Source: Bacilli bacterium
GTDB taxonomy: Bacteria; Bacillota_I; Bacilli_A; RF39; UBA660
Assembly (NCBI GenBank): GCA_028684435.1
Contig: JAQUFX010000036.1
Location: 1-9,255, forward strand
DNA length: 9,255 nucleotides
Direction of reading: 5' to 3'
Made by a program: the position numbers and the translations under genes. The notes under the pieces were generated by a model. That model did not search any database. It saw only the letters and a list, made by a program, of their open reading frames with translations, and was not told the origin of the DNA. Within the stretch, counting starts at the first letter, position 1. Each line of letters starts with the position of its first letter. Shown here piece by piece: positions 1 through 6,667 of the stretch.

Positions 1-328
1 AAACATATAATATATCTCCGGCTTTAATTTCATTTGATAAAATATTATTAATTTCCATTAATTGATCAGCAGTCATATGATATTTAAATGCTATTGCTGG
101 GAGAGTTTCACCAGGCTGAACTACATGCTTTTCATAAAGATAAACATTTTTAGGATTATAGGCATCATCTACAATAAGAAATTGACCAGGGTAAAGAGTC
201 GTGTTTTTCAAACCATTAATTTTTATTAATTTATCAACTGTAGTATGAAATCTTTTGGCAATATTAAATAAATTATCTTTTTCTTCAACGACATATAATG
301 TTCCATAATATTTGTAATTATTATTCAT
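1..328 (-). CDS. LysM-repeat protein, N-terminal part (runs off the left edge)
   Basis: The first 109 residues are visible and the gene continues beyond the window. Two LysM modules fill it: residues about 11-53 (LYVVEEKDNLFNIAKRF, then INGL and LYPGQFLIV) and about 67-109 (HVVQPGETLPAIAFKY, then INN and IKAGDILYV). LysM modules bind N-acetylglucosamine polymers such as peptidoglycan, so a cell-wall or spore-surface role is likely. No signal peptide or transmembrane segment is present; the protein starts MNNNYKYYG and goes directly into the first module. This is unlike secreted hydrolases and more like spore-coat SafA-type proteins, though that is inference. The ATG at 328 is supported by GGGAG seven bases upstream and an in-frame stop further up. 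A catalytic domain could lie in the unseen part. LysM assignment is firm; function is open. Confidence 0.88.
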   Translation of the reverse strand, partial: MNNNYKYYGTLYVVEEKDNLFNIAKRFHTTVDKLIKINGLKNTTLYPGQFLIVDDAYNPKNVYLYEKHVVQPGETLPAIAFKYHMTADQLMEINNILSNEIKAGDILYV

Positions 329-395
329 ATTATCACTCCCTAATATTAGATTATGATTAAGATAGAAAAAAAGTCTAAAAATGTATAATATTTAA

Positions 396-425
396 TACAT
401 AACGCAAACGATAACGTGATATAAT
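396..425 (+). promoter_or_regulatory. Extended -10 promoter of the GGDEF gene
   Basis: TATAAT at 420-425 is preceded by TG one base away (417-418), giving the extended -10 form TGATATAAT. The -35 region is poor: TACATA at 396-401 (18-bp spacer) matches TTGACA at only three positions, which is tolerated with an extended -10. The transcript would start near 432, and the ribosome binding site AGGTGG at 436-441 lies eight bases before the ATG at 450, so the leader is very short. The rest of the 121-bp intergenic region should also hold the divergent LysM promoter. CATAAT (minus strand, 350-355) is a candidate -10 for it, without a convincing -35. Confidence 0.6.
402..416 (+). promoter_or_regulatory. 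cre-like (CcpA/LacI-type) operator motif in the GGDEF promoter
   Basis: ACGCAAACGATAACG fits the catabolite response element consensus WTGNAANCGNWNNCW at all positions except the second (C instead of T) and the last (G instead of W). It is a rare C/G-containing patch in an almost pure A/T spacer and lies between the -35 region and the -10, where a bound repressor would block RNA polymerase. An alternative reading is three direct hexamers of the form ACGNNA (402-419). The match is visible; binding by CcpA or another LacI-family regulator is inference. Confidence 0.35.
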
Positions 426-449
426 ATTAATTACTAGGTGGAATAAAAA

Positions 450-1526
450 ATGAAAAAAAAAATATTATTATTAAAGAAGATTTTAGAATTACTAGATGAC
501 TGTAAGATTAGCATTGAAAAAACAACCTCATTTTGTATATTTTTAATTTTATTAATATTTTTAGATACCATAATATTTAAATATCATAACTTATGGTCTG
601 ATAAAGTTATCGTCTTATTATTAATGGTTTCGATAGCATATCTTTTTATAATAAAATCAGTAATAAAGGACCTAAAACCAACTATTTATGTTTATATGAG
701 CATCTTAACCATTGTACTGATATGTTTTTTTCATGCTAATAATTTTTATTATGTATTACCACTTGTATTATTAATAGCTATAGGACCATTATTAAATTTC
801 AGAAAAATATTATTATGTTTATTAATAGCTACTATTTTCAATATTTTATATTTACATTATTTTAAATACCCTATTTTGAATCTAAATGAACTATTAATGA
901 TTAATATATTTATCTTGATATATTCTCAAATTTTATATGTAAATTATAAAAGAAATTTATATGATAAATTTTTACTAAATGAAAAAAATAAAAAACTTTT
1001 AGTTCAAGTTGAAACAGATAAATTAACAGGTTTATTAAATAGATATGGTATTAAAAAGAAGCTGGAAAGGTTAAGTGTTGAAAAAGATTTTTCAAATAAA
1101 TCATGTGCTTTATTATTATTAGATTTAGACTATTTTAAAAGTTATAATGATACTTTTGGTCATTTAAAAGGAGATGAATGTTTAAAAAAAGTATCTAAAC
1201 AATTAAAATTATCAATAAAAAGTAAATTTGATTTTATTGCTAGATTCGGTGGAGAAGAATTTATAATATTTATTTATAATGTTGATGAAAAACAATCAAT
1301 TGATATATCTAAAAGAATTTGTAAGAATATTAAAGATTTAAAAATACTTGCTTCTAATTCTGCTAATTTTAAATATGTAACAATCAGTATTGGTGTCGCA
1401 ATGAATAATCCTAATGCAGAATTTGACTTTTATAAATTAGTCAAAGAAGCAGATAAACAATTATACTTAGTTAAAAATGAGAAAAAAAATGCCGTCGCCC
1501 TAAATAATAATATATATGCTAATTAA
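450..1526 (+). CDS. Membrane-anchored diguanylate cyclase (GGDEF domain)
   Basis: This 358-residue protein should make cyclic di-GMP from two GTP. Residues 1-165 are hydrophobic, with about six membrane helices (roughly 27-44, 52-70, 78-95, 99-116, 119-138, 148-164) forming a sensor of no family I can name. A short linker (165-188) leads to the GGDEF domain at about 189-350, which opens with DKLTGLLNR. It keeps the metal-binding DLDYFK (225-230), N233, GHLKGD (237-242) and an intact GGEEF active site (267-271), so it should be catalytic. The product-inhibition I-site, RxxD five residues before the GGEEF, reads SKFD (258-261), so allosteric feedback is probably absent. No EAL or HD-GYP partner lies in the window. 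AGGTGG eight bases upstream supports the ATG at 450. The gene is alone, between a divergent LysM gene and a bidirectional terminator. Domain call firm, signal unknown. Confidence 0.93.
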   Translation: MKKKILLLKKILELLDDCKISIEKTTSFCIFLILLIFLDTIIFKYHNLWSDKVIVLLLMVSIAYLFIIKSVIKDLKPTIYVYMSILTIVLICFFHANNFYYVLPLVLLIAIGPLLNFRKILLCLLIATIFNILYLHYFKYPILNLNELLMINIFILIYSQILYVNYKRNLYDKFLLNEKNKKLLVQVETDKLTGLLNRYGIKKKLERLSVEKDFSNKSCALLLLDLDYFKSYNDTFGHLKGDECLKKVSKQLKLSIKSKFDFIARFGGEEFIIFIYNVDEKQSIDISKRICKNIKDLKILASNSANFKYVTISIGVAMNNPNAEFDFYKLVKEADKQLYLVKNEKKNAVALNNNIYAN

Positions 1527-1584
1527 TATAGTATTAATAATATGATTGATAGCAAACACATTTTATTGTATAAATTTATAAAAT

Positions 1585-1616
1585 AAAAGTTATATTCAAA
1601 TTAATATAACTTTTTT
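1585..1616. terminator. Bidirectional intrinsic terminator between convergent genes
   Basis: AAAAGTTATATT (1585-1596) and AATATAACTTTT (1603-1614) are perfect inverted repeats: a 12-bp stem with the six-base loop CAAATT. On the plus strand the stem runs into a T-run with a further T-rich stretch to 1620. On the minus strand the same stem ends in TTTT and T-rich sequence follows. It lies 59 bases after the GGDEF stop and directly after the ATPase stop at 1622, so it can end both transcripts. Confidence 0.82.
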
Positions 1617-1621
1617 AATTT

Positions 1622-3304
1622 TTATGGTTTATATATATATCGTTTAGGATTGTCAACTGTTTCATCAGTTACAATAATTTTACCTGGAATACTTCTTCTC
1701 AACGCCTCCCAATGTACATCGGATAATGATTCTTCAATAAGTGATTTTAATGATCTTGCACCTAATTTTCTTTTATAAGCTTCCTCGGCAATTTTATTTA
1801 TAAATGATTCTTCCCAATTTAAAATTACTCCAAATTTCTTAAGTTTTGCTTGATATGTTAATAAAGTGCTTATTTTAGAATTTAATAATATATTTCTTAA
1901 TACTTCTTCTGAAACAGGATTCAAATTAATTATCCTATGAAATCTTCCCATTAATTCATTTGGCATTAAACCTTCTTTAATTAAATTTTCAGCAGTAACT
2001 TCAGATTGGAATAAATCAAATTCAGAATTAAATCCAATATTAGACTTTTTATTATTTTCATAAACATTTGTAAATGCTCCGGCAGCAAAGATGTTTAAAT
2101 TTTTAGTATTAAATTTATAAGCTTTTAATCCTTGACCAACTTCATAATTAGAACCTGATAAGAACTCTAGTAATGAATTTAATACTCCACGTCCAGATAC
2201 GTCATTATTATTAGGGCTTCCTTTTTTATCAATTTCATCAAGAAATACAATACCATTATGTTCTACAAATTTGATTTTGTCTTCATTTGATAAAAAAGTT
2301 CCAGTAGTATTATTTACTAAAGTTTTTATAATATCTTCTAAATCGCTACCTACATAACCAGCTATAGTCAGTTGTGAGGTTGGAGTTTTTGCATAAGGAA
2401 AATTTTGATGATAAACTTTTGATAAATATTCAAGCATAGTTTCAACAATTAATGTCTTCCCACAACCAGTTGGGCCAGTTAACAAAATTCTAGTTAATTC
2501 TTCTTCAATATTTTCATTACCTTTTATTTTATTCATTATAAAGGTCGTAATAACGTGTTTAACAGCTTCATTTTGACCTATTACTCTTTCCGTAATATAT
2601 TTATACATTTCTTCAATATTTATTTCTTTATATAATTTATCAGAATCTATATTTTCAGTTTGCTTTATTTTAGTTATTATATTTTTAGTAAATTGTTCTC
2701 CATTAATTTGTTCAATATTTTCATATTCAAGTTCATTTTTACTTTCAAAAAATTTATTTTTATTATCAGATGTTCTTTCATGTAAACTATTCAAAGCTTT
2801 TTTCAAACTCGTTAAATCATTTATTTTTAACAATTCATTAATATCATTTTCACTAATTATATTTGTCTTTGAATCTAAATTAATAATATATTTTTTTTCT
2901 TCTTCACAAGGAACAATAAATTTATCTTCAATTTCTACTATTGGCATCACTATAATATAAATTTCAGCTCTTTCATCTGATTCAACAATAAATCCCAACC
3001 AAATATTATCATAATAATAATCTTCCATTAATTTAATTGAATCAAATTTAGTCTGAGCCGGAAAATTTTCTATTAAATCTTCTTCAGCATAATACATACC
3101 AATACAATAATTTTCTTCACTTCCAGGTCCTATCATTTCAACATCGTACATGGAAAAATATGAATTATCAAATTTATCTATAAATACTCTAGATTCCTCA
3201 TTAAAATTACCCTCTAAAATTGATATAGGTTTAAATAAATAAGTATTATTATTTATAATTATTTTTTCCATTAATATTGTATTATGTTCATTTTGTCTTG
3301 CCAT
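1622..3304 (-). CDS. ClpX-like AAA+ protein unfoldase with atypical N-terminal domain
   Basis: This 560-residue protein has a ClpX-type AAA+ module in its C-terminal half (about 225-535). Visible motifs are Walker A GPTGCGKT (277-284), the ClpX pore loop AGYVGSD (315-321), Walker B IVFLDEID (352-359), an arginine-finger motif MGRF (452-455, R454) and sensor-2 GARSLKS (515-521). The tripeptide IGF (423-425) sits where ClpX carries its ClpP-docking loop, so it may feed a ClpP chamber. The ClpX RKH loop is not recognisable near 386-400. The ClpX zinc finger is absent: residues 13-175 form an acidic, beta-rich-looking domain with only two cysteines (67, 133), followed by a charged linker. This domain probably chooses substrates or adaptors, and I do not recognise it. 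The ATG at 3304 has GGGGGG nine bases upstream; the next Met (12) has no binding site. A second, canonical clpX elsewhere in the genome is expected, so I give no symbol. Confidence 0.85.
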   Translation of the reverse strand: MARQNEHNTILMEKIIINNNTYLFKPISILEGNFNEESRVFIDKFDNSYFSMYDVEMIGPGSEENYCIGMYYAEEDLIENFPAQTKFDSIKLMEDYYYDNIWLGFIVESDERAEIYIIVMPIVEIEDKFIVPCEEEKKYIINLDSKTNIISENDINELLKINDLTSLKKALNSLHERTSDNKNKFFESKNELEYENIEQINGEQFTKNIITKIKQTENIDSDKLYKEINIEEMYKYITERVIGQNEAVKHVITTFIMNKIKGNENIEEELTRILLTGPTGCGKTLIVETMLEYLSKVYHQNFPYAKTPTSQLTIAGYVGSDLEDIIKTLVNNTTGTFLSNEDKIKFVEHNGIVFLDEIDKKGSPNNNDVSGRGVLNSLLEFLSGSNYEVGQGLKAYKFNTKNLNIFAAGAFTNVYENNKKSNIGFNSEFDLFQSEVTAENLIKEGLMPNELMGRFHRIINLNPVSEEVLRNILLNSKISTLLTYQAKLKKFGVILNWEESFINKIAEEAYKRKLGARSLKSLIEESLSDVHWEALRRSIPGKIIVTDETVDNPKRYIYKP

Positions 3305-3330
3305 TTAATCAGTCCCCCCAACTAATCAAT

Positions 3331-3360
3331 ATTAAAATATAGTATATGTTCTATTTGCAA
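3331..3360 (-). promoter_or_regulatory. Possible promoter of the ClpX-like gene
   Basis: Reading the minus strand, TTGCAA (3355-3360) is followed after 18 bases by TTTAAT (3331-3336), with four and five of six matches to the consensus boxes. It lies in the 89-bp gap after the phosphoesterase, before the GGGGGG site at 3314-3319. In DNA this AT-rich, chance matches are common. With no convincing terminator in the gap, read-through from rnr is an equally good explanation. Confidence 0.4.
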
Positions 3361-3393
3361 TTAAATCAATACTTTTAAGTATTAATATTTTAT

Positions 3394-4317
3394 TTAATAA
3401 TTAATAGTCTTTTTTAAACGTAACTCACTTTTCACTTGTTGTTTATTATCTTTAAATTCAAGTTTTTCATATAAAACTTCAAACTCATCAGTTAATTCTT
3501 TAATTGTTAGAAATACAGCGCCTAAATCTTTATCATATTTCAAACTCGGAATTTGATATAATAAAGCCCCATAATTATTAGAAATACCACTAATATGAAA
3601 ATGTCCTTGACATATTATGTGAGGATCATTATAGGTTAAAAAACGAAATTCTTTATTTAATTTAATAGTTGTTAGTTGTTTATTTTCGATACTTCCATGA
3701 GATAAATTAATATGTAAATCGCCAATATTAATACATGTAAATAAATTGTTTAAAAAAATCATGTTCTTACATTCTGATTCTATTAATTTTCCAATATTAC
3801 ATGAATCATGCAACATAAATTTTAAATCATGATTACCTGTTATAAAATAAGTAGGAATTACATCGGGATGATATTTTTTAAGTTGCTCAATTGAGCCCTC
3901 TAATGTTCCAGTTCTTACTTTACTTTGATTATGAACTTCTGATAAAGGACCATTCAATATATCACCTAAATCAAAAACATAATCTACACCTCTTTTAATA
4001 GCTTCATTATATGCATTGTTTATAAGGCTAATTCTGTCATCAGTATGATCAATATGTTTATCACTAATAAGCATTAACTTAAGTTTTGACTTCACATTTT
4101 CTAAATTATGAATTGTGAATTCTCTTTTACTATAAACTATTTTAGGTTTACCATTTATATTAATAACCGGGGTTTTTTGATTACTATTTAAATTTATTAT
4201 ATTTAAATAATCAAGTAATTCTTGTTCATTTAAATATAATTTATTTAAAATCATCTCAAAACTATAATGTTTTAATATAAAATAATGAATTATATTTATA
4301 ATTTTTTCTTTTTCCAT
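3394..4317 (-). CDS. Calcineurin-like metallophosphoesterase with N-terminal helical domain
   Basis: This 307-residue protein carries the complete two-metal phosphoesterase signature: SDKH (D86, H88), DLGD (116-119, bridging D119), GNHD (161-164), LSHG (205-208, H207) and GHFH (238-241). It should hydrolyse a phosphomonoester or phosphodiester; the substrate cannot be told from sequence. Residues 1-45 are a separate helical segment resembling a small helix-turn-helix (ILNKLYLNEQELLDYLNIIN), joined by a linker, so a nucleic-acid role is possible but inferred. A lysine-rich tail follows the core (about 275-307). There is no signal peptide, so it is cytoplasmic. Its ATG comes one base after the rnr stop (TAAAATG), with its binding site AGGAAGT inside rnr, so the two are almost certainly co-transcribed and translationally coupled. 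That pairing hints at RNA metabolism. Family call firm, role unknown. Confidence 0.9.
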   Translation of the reverse strand: MEKEKIINIIHYFILKHYSFEMILNKLYLNEQELLDYLNIINLNSNQKTPVININGKPKIVYSKREFTIHNLENVKSKLKLMLISDKHIDHTDDRISLINNAYNEAIKRGVDYVFDLGDILNGPLSEVHNQSKVRTGTLEGSIEQLKKYHPDVIPTYFITGNHDLKFMLHDSCNIGKLIESECKNMIFLNNLFTCINIGDLHINLSHGSIENKQLTTIKLNKEFRFLTYNDPHIICQGHFHISGISNNYGALLYQIPSLKYDKDLGAVFLTIKELTDEFEVLYEKLEFKDNKQQVKSELRLKKTINY

Positions 4318-4318
4318 T

Positions 4319-6412
4319 TTAATTACTTCCTAAAACTTTTTTTAAAATTTTGTTTTTTTTAGGTTTATTAGCTAGTGATAAATTGATATGACTTATTTCT
4401 TTATTTGAACTATCGACAATAACATCAATTATATCTCCTATTTTATAATTTCCATCATTGGTATAAATGGTATAATTATTATTATTAAAAAAAGCATTAT
4501 TAAGATCCGTTAATTTTACTAGACCTTCAATTCCATTATAAATATCAACATAAAAGCCAAAATGAGTTACTCCCGTTATTTTACCAGTAAATACTTCTCC
4601 GATATGATTTTCCATGTATTCAGCTGACTTCATTTTATTAACTTCTCTTTCACATTTATCAGCATTTTGTTCTTTTATTGAAGAATGTCTTGAAGCTATT
4701 GTTAAATATTTTAATAATGTTTCATTTCTTTCTTCATTATATAAAAAGTTTTCTTTATTATATTTATCTAATAATCGATGAACTAATAAATCAGGATATC
4801 TTCTAATCGGACTTGTAAAATGAGTATAATTTTCTAATGATAAACCAAAATGACCAATATTATTTACATCATAAACTGCTTTTTGCATACATCTAAGTAA
4901 TAAATTAGAATATATTTCATAATTAGGACTATCTTTTAATTCTTCTAAAATATTTCTTATTACTTTCGGGTGCATATTATTAGGTAGTTTTGTTATTTTT
5001 TCTTTCATTAATCTTACAAATGCAAAAAATTCTTCTAACTTCTCAATATTTGGTTCGCCATGTGTTCGATATACAAAAGGTAAATCCATATAATTAATAT
5101 GAGTTGCAACCGTAACATTAGCTGCTATCATAAAATCTTCAATTAAATTTTCTGATTCTATTCTTTCTTTTTTTATTACGTCGATTGCTTTACCATTTTC
5201 GTCAACAATAATCTTCATTTCTTTACTATCGAAATTTATGCAACCATTATTTTCTCGCTTTTTTCTTAAAATATTAGATAATTTTTGCATACTTTTTAAA
5301 TCTTGTATAAAAGGTTCATATGAATAATCATTATTTTTATTTTCTAAACAATCATTTACTTTTTGATAGGTCATTCTTTTTTTAGAATTAATAATCGAAT
5401 CAAATATATCGTAATTAACTAATTTGCCTTTTTGATCAAATTCCATTACACAACTTTTAGTAAGTCGATCAGCATTTTCATTTAAAGAACATATCCCATT
5501 TGATAATAAAGATGGGAGTTGAGGTATTACTCTATCAGCTAAATAACAACTAGTTCCTCTTCTATAAGCTTCTTTATCTAGTTCACTATTTTCTTTAACA
5601 TAATATCCTACATCAGCAATATGAACGCCTAATAAGTAATTGCCATTAGGCAAAACTTTTAATGATATAGCATCATCTAAATCTTTAGCATCATCACCAT
5701 CAATTGTAAATATAGTTTCATTTCTTAAATCTTTTCTATTATATAGATCTTTTTCTAATACTTTACTTGGTTTATTATTAACTTCTTTAATTACTTCTTC
5801 AGGAAATACCGTTTCAATATCAAACATTACTGCTTTACTTAAAATATCAATCCCAGGATCATTAACATGGCCTATTATTTTTATTTCTTCAGCTTTATAA
5901 ATATTGCGTTTAACTATAGAACCTATTTTAACAGCAACTTTATGTCCCTCAACTATTGAAACATTATCATTTACTAAAAGTAAAATATTTTTCTTTTTTA
6001 TATCATCAAGTTTTATATATTTTTTATTATTAATTACTATTACTCGCCCTACTTCATAATTTTTTTCATGAGATAATATTTTTAAAACTTTACCTTCATT
6101 TTTGCCAATTAATTCTACAACAACATTATCTCCATTAATAGCATTTTTTAAATTTATATTATTTATAAGGATATCATTATTAACATATCCTACTCCATTT
6201 TTAACAATAGTTATTTTATCAAATATAAAATCAGTTTTAGTATATTTATGTTTTCTAGTAACTCTTATTTTTAATTCTTTTTCCAATTCTATTAAAGATT
6301 CACATATATCTTTTAAACTTATATTGGTTTTTTTAGAAATATCAATTGCATCAATTGGATTTTGTTCATTATATATTACATTTAGTACTTTTGTTTTAAT
6401 TTCTTCATTCAT
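4319..6412 (-). CDS. rnr: Ribonuclease R (3'-5' exoribonuclease, RNB family)
   Basis: RNase R degrades structured RNA processively from the 3' end and takes part in mRNA, rRNA and tmRNA-linked decay. With the start chosen here the protein has 697 residues: an N-terminal winged-helix segment (about 1-60), two cold-shock-type OB folds (about 65-185), the RNB catalytic domain (about 220-560) and a C-terminal S1 domain (about 600-690, GKITGVTHFGFYVDI). The catalytic loop IDGDDAKDLDDA keeps all four acidic residues (D238, D244, D246, D247), and THFTSPIRRYPDL (530-542) is conserved. It is shorter than the E. coli (about 813) and B. subtilis (about 779) enzymes, mainly because the tail after S1 is short. 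A longer frame from a TTG at 6430 exists, but AAAGGA at 6422-6427 is spaced for the ATG at 6412. No smpB follows, unlike the common Bacillota order. Confidence 0.95.
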   Translation of the reverse strand: MNEEIKTKVLNVIYNEQNPIDAIDISKKTNISLKDICESLIELEKELKIRVTRKHKYTKTDFIFDKITIVKNGVGYVNNDILINNINLKNAINGDNVVVELIGKNEGKVLKILSHEKNYEVGRVIVINNKKYIKLDDIKKKNILLLVNDNVSIVEGHKVAVKIGSIVKRNIYKAEEIKIIGHVNDPGIDILSKAVMFDIETVFPEEVIKEVNNKPSKVLEKDLYNRKDLRNETIFTIDGDDAKDLDDAISLKVLPNGNYLLGVHIADVGYYVKENSELDKEAYRRGTSCYLADRVIPQLPSLLSNGICSLNENADRLTKSCVMEFDQKGKLVNYDIFDSIINSKKRMTYQKVNDCLENKNNDYSYEPFIQDLKSMQKLSNILRKKRENNGCINFDSKEMKIIVDENGKAIDVIKKERIESENLIEDFMIAANVTVATHINYMDLPFVYRTHGEPNIEKLEEFFAFVRLMKEKITKLPNNMHPKVIRNILEELKDSPNYEIYSNLLLRCMQKAVYDVNNIGHFGLSLENYTHFTSPIRRYPDLLVHRLLDKYNKENFLYNEERNETLLKYLTIASRHSSIKEQNADKCEREVNKMKSAEYMENHIGEVFTGKITGVTHFGFYVDIYNGIEGLVKLTDLNNAFFNNNNYTIYTNDGNYKIGDIIDVIVDSSNKEISHINLSLANKPKKNKILKKVLGSN

Positions 6413-6421
6413 TATTATTTT

Positions 6422-6427
6422 TCCTTT
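6422..6427 (-). promoter_or_regulatory. Ribosome binding site that sets the rnr start at 6412
   Basis: AAAGGA on the minus strand lies nine bases before the ATG at 6412. The alternative in-frame TTG at 6430 sits immediately in front of this motif and has no binding site of its own (upstream reads ATTCTCAAC). The ATG is therefore preferred, shortening RNase R by six residues. Confidence 0.75.
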
Positions 6428-6453
6428 CAAGTTGAGAATATAAATTTTTAATT

Positions 6454-6503
6454 AAAAAAACTAGTCATATATCAAAAAAACATTTTAATATATAAAACTA
6501 GTT
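6454..6503 (-). terminator. Terminator/attenuator hairpin in front of rnr
   Basis: On the minus strand AACTAGT (6497-6503) pairs with ACTAGTT (6459-6465). The stem continues, after a small bulge, through ATATAT/ATATAT and AAAA/TTTT, about 19 bp in all, and the right arm runs into seven T's (the first two paired). This is a standard intrinsic terminator. The left arm overlaps the stop codon (6502-6504) of the 21-codon reading frame just upstream, and the rnr ATG is only about 40 bases beyond the T-run, with no good promoter in between. rnr expression from the upstream promoter would have to pass this hairpin. Confidence 0.75.
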
Positions 6504-6567
6504 AAGTCACAAAAAAATCAATATTCATAATAATAAGATATTTAATTTTTACTACACTTACCATCAT
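6502..6567 (-). CDS. Putative 21-residue leader peptide upstream of rnr
   Basis: A short frame starting ATGATG encodes MMVSVVKIKYLIIMNIDFFV plus a final Thr and stops with TAA. It has a strong binding site (AGGGGGG, 6574-6580) six bases before the ATG and a good promoter at 6596-6624, and its stop codon lies inside the 5' arm of the terminator hairpin. This layout is that of a leader peptide in a transcription attenuator, in which a ribosome reaching the end of the frame would cover the stem. The peptide is rich in Val, Ile and Phe and has no run of one regulatory codon. It could instead be a free-standing hydrophobic micropeptide on its own short transcript. I know of no described homologue. 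Translation is inferred from the signals only. Confidence 0.5.
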   Translation of the reverse strand: MMVSVVKIKYLIIMNIDFFVT

Positions 6568-6573
6568 AGTTAT

Positions 6574-6580
6574 CCCCCCT
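6574..6580 (-). promoter_or_regulatory. Ribosome binding site of the rnr leader frame
   Basis: AGGGGGG on the minus strand is one of the longest G-runs in the window and is spaced six bases from the ATG at 6567. No other frame starts suitably after it. A similar GGGGGG run (3314-3319) precedes the ClpX-like gene, suggesting that this G-run is a native form of binding site here. Confidence 0.6.
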
Positions 6581-6595
6581 GATGATTATATATAG

Positions 6596-6624
6596 ATTAT
6601 ATCTTATAAAATAATTATTTACAA
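6596..6624 (-). promoter_or_regulatory. Promoter of the leader frame and probably of rnr
   Basis: On the minus strand TTGTAA (6619-6624) is separated by exactly 17 bases from a perfect TATAAT (6596-6601). Transcription would start near 6589, about 20 bases before the leader ATG. The 237-bp region between rnr and the next gene upstream (6431-6667) is accounted for by this promoter, the leader frame and the hairpin. I see no clear terminator for the gene ending at 6668. Confidence 0.7.
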
Positions 6625-6667
6625 CAATTTTAAAGCTTTTTAATTTTTTAAACTGGAATTTACTTAT

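Noticed and set aside
3368..3383. Hairpin AATACTT/AAGTATT after the phosphoesterase
   Set aside because: Only 7 bp of nearly pure A/T with a two-base loop and no T-run on the minus strand, so not a supported terminator.
5640..6443. Plus-strand open frames opposite rnr (5640-5900 and 6102-6443)
   Set aside because: They are antisense to the well-conserved RNase R, have no binding sites, and give low-complexity hydrophobic translations typical of reversed AT-rich coding DNA.
6625..6667. Possible terminator after the 213-residue gene
   Set aside because: The A/T-rich sequence allows only a 5-bp stem (TTAAA/TTTAA) without a T-run; chance pairing is likely.
6431..6667. A secG or tRNA gene in the region upstream of rnr
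   Set aside because: secG often precedes rnr in Bacillota, but no frame longer than 21 codons with start signals and no cloverleaf is seen here.
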